From NCBI GenBank assembly GCA_019418225.1, contig DYCF01000042.1, positions 1 to 26,646 on the forward strand: 26,646 nt of DNA. The letters are read 5' to 3'. The notes below the pieces were generated by a model. That model did not search any database and was not told where the DNA came from. It was given only the letters and a program-made list of their open reading frames with translations. The number at the start of each line of letters is the position of its first letter. Position 1 is the stretch's first letter. The position numbers were made by a program, and so were the translations under genes. The stretch is from Clostridiales bacterium (GTDB lineage Bacteria > Bacillota > Clostridia > Lachnospirales > Cellulosilyticaceae). This document shows, one piece after another, positions 23,199 through 26,646 of the stretch.

Positions 23199-23759
23199 AT
23201 GTCGATTGCAGCGATGATACAATATGTGTACACTACACTAATGGTGGCATTACCAGTGTTCATAGTAATAGCCATCTTGCGCGTGATTTATCTAGAAAAG
23301 AAAAATAGAACCCACCATTTAACTTGGAGAAGAGAGCTGGGTGTACATTGTTTCATTATGTATATGGTGAGTCTATATGAGATTACAGCAATTAGGTTTG
23401 GGCTAGGCTTAAGCATGGAAAACATGATGATGCGTCAAACGCGTGTTAGTTTAGAACCAATGGTTGTTTTATTGAAGTGGTTAAAAAAGGGGATTTGGTG
23501 GCACCTCTTTTATAATGTAGTAGGTAATTGTGTATGGTTTATACCTATGGGGATTTTGGTACCAGCACTTTTTAAAAAGCAAAGGAAGCTTTGGAAAGTC
23601 ACTATGATTGGGGCATTTGTGTCGTCATCTATTGAAATATTGCAGTACATACTTTGTACAGGTGTAACGGATATTGATGATGTGATTTTTAATACATTGG
23701 GTACGATTATTGGTTATTGTATTTGGAAGGTATTAAAAAAATTATTTAAGATAAAATAA
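23199..23759 (+). CDS. VanZ-family membrane protein
   Basis: The 186-aa protein has five predicted helices, including ALPVFIVIAILRVIYL near the N-terminus. The VanZ pattern is NVVGNCVWFIPMGILVP (about 106-122) followed by SSSIEILQYILCTGVTDIDD (about 142-161) and a last helix. VanZ gives low-level teicoplanin resistance in enterococci, but most family members are of unknown function in the cell envelope. An AAGGGGG ribosome site precedes ATG 23199. No van operon is present. Confidence 0.85.
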   Translation: MSIAAMIQYVYTTLMVALPVFIVIAILRVIYLEKKNRTHHLTWRRELGVHCFIMYMVSLYEITAIRFGLGLSMENMMMRQTRVSLEPMVVLLKWLKKGIWWHLFYNVVGNCVWFIPMGILVPALFKKQRKLWKVTMIGAFVSSSIEILQYILCTGVTDIDDVIFNTLGTIIGYCIWKVLKKLFKIK

Positions 23760-23769
23760 AGTCAATCTA

Positions 23770-23822
23770 AAGAAGTTATTGCATAGAGGAATCCAGAAGA
23801 TGCAAGAGGCTTCTTTTTTTTT
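23770..23822 (+). terminator. Rho-independent terminator
   Basis: AAGAAG..TTGCAT pairs with ATGCAA..CTTCTT, with an eight-T tail. Confidence 0.8.
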
Positions 23823-23905
23823 ATAGCCGTTACTTTTAATCATAACATTGTGAATTTGGGACAAACTAAGTAAGTAAATGTTATGTATTGAAAGTAGGTT
23901 CTAAG

Positions 23906-25702
23906 ATGCACAAAGTATGGCTGGTTTTTAAACAAGATTTCAAGAATATCTTTACTAATGGCATTACATTTATCATGATTATTTTACTACTTATAATACC
24001 AGCTATATTTGCCGGTTTTACAATTAAAGCAAATGGAATGCCTATTAATAGTAGTAGCAATGTAAAGGTTGCATTAGTAAATAAAGATATAGGTGGCATA
24101 GTCAATAATACGGTAGTAAATGTAGGGGATAAAATTACCAGATTAATTAAACAAGATACAAAGATTGATTGGCAAATTACATCTTATGATGATGCATTAA
24201 GAGGTTTACTAGTAGGTAAATTTTATGGGATGTTAGTGATTCCACCAGAGTTCACCGAGGGAATAGCAACCCTTACAACGGATACACCAGTACTGCCTAA
24301 AATATCCTATATCATGAATAATAAAGAAAGTGTCTTTACCCCCACGTTTACAGAGACAAGCAGTACAAAGCTTCAAATATATGTAGTCCATGGTATTACT
24401 TATGCAATTAATGAAGCGACAAGGAGTGTACTAGGAAAATTAGACATAGACTTTACAATTAATAGTACAGAACTCAAAGGCACAGTAAACGCTTTTTTAG
24501 ATTTGGACGAAAAAAGGGAATTTTATATAGAAAGACTTAAGGAGTATCGGGAATTAGTGGGAGGTGTCATGATTTCTCTCTCCAACTTAAGAGATGAATT
24601 ACCTGATTTAAATCAAAATATAGATAGGATAGAAAGTTTAGGTGCAAAGGCGGAACGCTTTATAGCCATAGTGGATGAAATGGAGAAAGCGTATGCTGAG
24701 ACAACAAATAAGAGTCTATTATTACAAATTGATAAGACAAAAGAACTTATTTCTGAAATTCAGGAGTTAACGACTTACATTAAAGAAGAGATTCCACAGC
24801 TGCAAGATATGATTAAAGACTCTGATGAAATGGTCACCCAGGCATATGGTACTTTTAATAAGGTAGATAGTAGCATTATGGATATCACAAGAGATTTACA
24901 TGGATTAGAGTATAAATTAGGATTTCTAGCTGAGAATAATGACATTAATAAACTAATTTATATAGTAGAAAATGATCCGCAGTTACTCAAAGAATATATT
25001 GCAGCACCAGTATTATTAGAAAGGCAAGATATTAAGACGCTTCCCAATTATAGTTCAGATTTAGCACCATTTAATATAACTATTGCTATGTGGGCTGGAA
25101 CAGTACTTTTGGTAACCATGTTGTCTACAAAGTTTCAAGTGCCACAATCTAAGGAAGAGAATACATCACAGGAGCAGATTAATGATATATCTGTTCTTCA
25201 AGAGTATTTTGGAAAAGGGCTATTTTTTATAGTTTTAAGCTGCATTCAAGATATTATTGTCGTAATAGCTATTAAGCAAGTATTAGGTATATATATTGCC
25301 AATTTAGGTTTGTTTTTTGGACTAGCGATTATTGGAAGTATTACATTTACAGCCATTATATATACGTTAGTAAGTGTGCTTGGCAATGTTGGAAAGGTAA
25401 TTATCTATTTGCTGTCTATATTACAATTCTTCTTCTTAGGCGGCGTATTTCCAACACAGATTGCCCCACCAGTATTCCAGCATATTAATAATGTATTGCC
25501 ATTTATATATGTTATAGGAAGCCTTCGTGAAGTACAAATAGGTATCATTACAAGCAATTTATTGAAAAGTAGCGTGATTTTGCTAAGCTTTACAATATGG
25601 GCGATTCTCTGCGGCATGATAGGAAGAACTTTTTTGTGGCCAGGCATAGAAAAACTTAGACTTATAGTAAGGGCATCTCACTTAGTAAAGCAAGATTATT
25701 AA
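23906..25702 (+). CDS. ABC-2 type permease of the YhgE/Pip kind
   Basis: The 598-aa protein starts at ATG 23906 (in-frame TTG 23888 is possible). One N-terminal helix (about 15-33, IMIILLLIIPAIFAGF) is followed by an extracellular region of about 360 residues with two coiled-coil stretches (230-270 and 275-335), then five helices (about 390-590). The last part has FFFLGGVFPTQIAPPVF and NNVLPFIYVIGSLREVQIGI, the YhgE/Pip C-terminal signature. Such proteins, related to phage-infection protein Pip and T7SS EsaA, act in envelope transport; no ATPase subunit is adjacent. A terminator-like hairpin follows at 25712-25752. Function here is open. Confidence 0.8.
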   Translation: MHKVWLVFKQDFKNIFTNGITFIMIILLLIIPAIFAGFTIKANGMPINSSSNVKVALVNKDIGGIVNNTVVNVGDKITRLIKQDTKIDWQITSYDDALRGLLVGKFYGMLVIPPEFTEGIATLTTDTPVLPKISYIMNNKESVFTPTFTETSSTKLQIYVVHGITYAINEATRSVLGKLDIDFTINSTELKGTVNAFLDLDEKREFYIERLKEYRELVGGVMISLSNLRDELPDLNQNIDRIESLGAKAERFIAIVDEMEKAYAETTNKSLLLQIDKTKELISEIQELTTYIKEEIPQLQDMIKDSDEMVTQAYGTFNKVDSSIMDITRDLHGLEYKLGFLAENNDINKLIYIVENDPQLLKEYIAAPVLLERQDIKTLPNYSSDLAPFNITIAMWAGTVLLVTMLSTKFQVPQSKEENTSQEQINDISVLQEYFGKGLFFIVLSCIQDIIVVIAIKQVLGIYIANLGLFFGLAIIGSITFTAIIYTLVSVLGNVGKVIIYLLSILQFFFLGGVFPTQIAPPVFQHINNVLPFIYVIGSLREVQIGIITSNLLKSSVILLSFTIWAILCGMIGRTFLWPGIEKLRLIVRASHLVKQDY

Positions 25703-25711
25703 ATAAAAAGC

Positions 25712-25752
25712 AATGGATATGCTACTTACAATTTCAAGTAGGCATATCCATT
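25712..25752. terminator. Terminator hairpin
   Basis: AATGGATATGC-t-ACTT pairs with AAGT-a-GGCATATCCATT; flanking T or A runs are weak. It lies between convergent genes and may serve both. Confidence 0.6.
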
Positions 25753-25841
25753 ATGATAGCTTTTAGTATTTCATTATTGTAGTTTTAGTATTTTGTTATG
25801 ATAGCTTTTAGTAATTTATTATTAAGTTTTTTAGTATTCTG
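25751..25841. repeat. Two ~46-bp tandem repeats at the 3' end of the lipoprotein gene
   Basis: Each copy begins TTATGATAGCTTTTAGTA and ends TTTTAGTATT(T/C)TG. The second covers the stop codon of the minus-strand lipoprotein gene (25831), so the first looks like a duplicated 3' end. Confidence 0.7.
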
Positions 25842-26457
25842 TTAATGTAAGTGGTATGTATTTAAGGTCTTCAATGTTTTCTGCATAAGTTGCCTCATCT
25901 CCACTAATACTAATAGAGTAGAAGGTATTATCTGTTTGTGCATAGACGAAATAAGCTTTATTAGTTGTATTCTCATCTACTTTGACAGTAAGTTCATAAG
26001 CTTTAGCAGCAATAAGGTTATCCGCTTCGATATTCACAAGTTCAGTAGCTTCTGCTAATGATAAAAGTTTAGGGATTCCTTGTTCTTCATAAAGCTTAAT
26101 GAAGGCATCAAGATCTTCACCTTCCATATCTTCTGCTACAGTAGAAATAGGATAGTAGTCTACCATAGCTGTTAATGAGCGTGAATCATCCATGTCCACG
26201 ACTAATATATCTGTATTAACTGTATCTTGAATCCAGTGTGCTGGTAAATCAATAGAGTAAAGTCCATTTTTGATTGTAAATGTTTTGAGCTCAACATCAG
26301 TAGGAAGTGCAGGTGTTTCTGTCTTGATTGTAGTACCTGCAGAATCTGAAGTTGTAGTTGTATTACCGTTATCTAAAGTTGTTTGGCCGCAGCCTACTGC
26401 TGAAAGTGCAAGAGTACCCATAAGCAAGCTAAATAATACCGTCTTAAATTTTTTCAT
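25831..26457 (-). CDS. Lipoprotein with PsbP-like fold candidate
   Basis: The 208-aa protein has a lipoprotein signal peptide (MKKFKTVLFSLLMGTLALSA then VGC, lipid Cys 23) and a Thr/Ser-rich spacer with TTTTSDSAGTT. The domain begins FTIKNGLYSIDLPAHWIQDT, a strand-turn-Trp pattern of PsbP-like or DUF1795 extracellular proteins, continuing with AKAYELTVKVDENTTNKAYF and a last strand. It is membrane-tethered at the outer face; ligand unknown. AAGGAG precedes the ATG. Its own promoter is at 26503-26531. Monocistronic. Confidence 0.75.
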   Translation of the reverse strand: MKKFKTVLFSLLMGTLALSAVGCGQTTLDNGNTTTTSDSAGTTIKTETPALPTDVELKTFTIKNGLYSIDLPAHWIQDTVNTDILVVDMDDSRSLTAMVDYYPISTVAEDMEGEDLDAFIKLYEEQGIPKLLSLAEATELVNIEADNLIAAKAYELTVKVDENTTNKAYFVYAQTDNTFYSISISGDEATYAENIEDLKYIPLTLTEY

Positions 26458-26502
26458 TTTAAAGCTCCTTCTAAAAAAGAATTATTGCATGAATTTAAGT
26501 TT

Positions 26503-26531
26503 ATTTTATATGAAAAGTATAAAACATACAA
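26503..26531 (-). promoter_or_regulatory. Promoter of the lipoprotein gene
   Basis: On the minus strand TTGTAT (26531-26526) and TAAAAT (26508-26503) lie 17 nt apart, about 46 nt upstream of the ATG. A perfect 16-bp palindrome (AATAAAATATTTTATT, 26537-26552) lies just upstream and may be an operator or chance in AT-rich DNA. Confidence 0.5.
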
Positions 26532-26595
26532 TGAAAAATAAAATATTTTATTATGTACAAAATCTATTGTAAATAATATGTATGTAATTTGTATA

Positions 26596-26645
26596 GAGAA
26601 ACCAGCTAAAAATGTGAAATATACATCTAGATAAATAGGTTTCTC
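26596..26645. other. Inverted repeat at the window edge
   Basis: GAGAAACC (26596-26603) and GGTTTCTC (26638-26645) form an 8-bp stem with a 34-nt loop; the right flank is cut off by the window. It may be the terminator of a gene beyond the edge. Confidence 0.4.
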
Positions 26646-26646
26646 G

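Noticed and set aside
26270..26572. 100-aa plus-strand ORF at the right edge
   Set aside because: It overlaps the lipoprotein signal-peptide region on the other strand and has no ribosome site.

Overview
The window is AT-rich, most start codons are preceded by strong AGGAGG-type ribosome binding sites, and coding regions are separated by short, typical rho-independent hairpins. With ComK-like, VanZ-like and YhgE/Pip-like proteins and lipoproteins with Gram-positive lipoboxes, this points to a low-GC Firmicute. A Clostridia/Lachnospirales-type anaerobe is the best guess; the species cannot be fixed from the sequence alone.

Positions 1-7681 look like a defence or accessory island. A PglZ-domain gene with a frame-disrupted 5' end is directly coupled to a winged-helix-like protein, as in BREX/Pgl systems but without the other core genes. 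A small unknown gene follows, then a two-gene unit of a PLD-nuclease/superfamily II helicase fusion and a SAM methyltransferase. Next is a divergent pair, an XRE-type regulator and a small Gly/Ala/Val-rich hydrophobic protein, followed by a 35-residue zinc-ribbon peptide.

Positions 7682-12900 hold single-gene units, mostly insulated by hairpins. They encode a membrane-anchored papain-like protease candidate, an unknown protein, a PD-(D/E)XK-like protein, a spermidine-synthase-like Rossmann protein and a secreted metallo-beta-lactamase-fold lipoprotein.

Positions 12900-19140 are a mosaic. They contain two leaderless beta-rich proteins (PLAT/LH2 and CshA-type-like), a second copy of the SAM methyltransferase with an eroded motif I, and a permuted NlpC/P60 (YiiX-like) hydrolase gene whose leader carries an in-frame TGA. 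They also contain two tandem ComK-like genes, a PaaI-type thioesterase and a secreted carboxypeptidase-regulatory-like protein. The 15.5-15.8 kb gap carries helically phased A-tract repeats, a 41-bp direct repeat and a long inverted repeat whose arms each contain a perfect DnaA box.

Positions 19140-19934 are a long gene-free stretch with seven DnaA-box-like 9-mers in 215 bp, resembling a replication origin or a DnaA-binding cluster. No dnaA or dnaN gene is in the window.

Positions 19935-25702 are all on the plus strand. They hold a DUF4178-DUF350-membrane spermidine synthase operon, a VanZ-family protein and a YhgE/Pip-like ABC-2 permease. A minus-strand lipoprotein gene closes the window.
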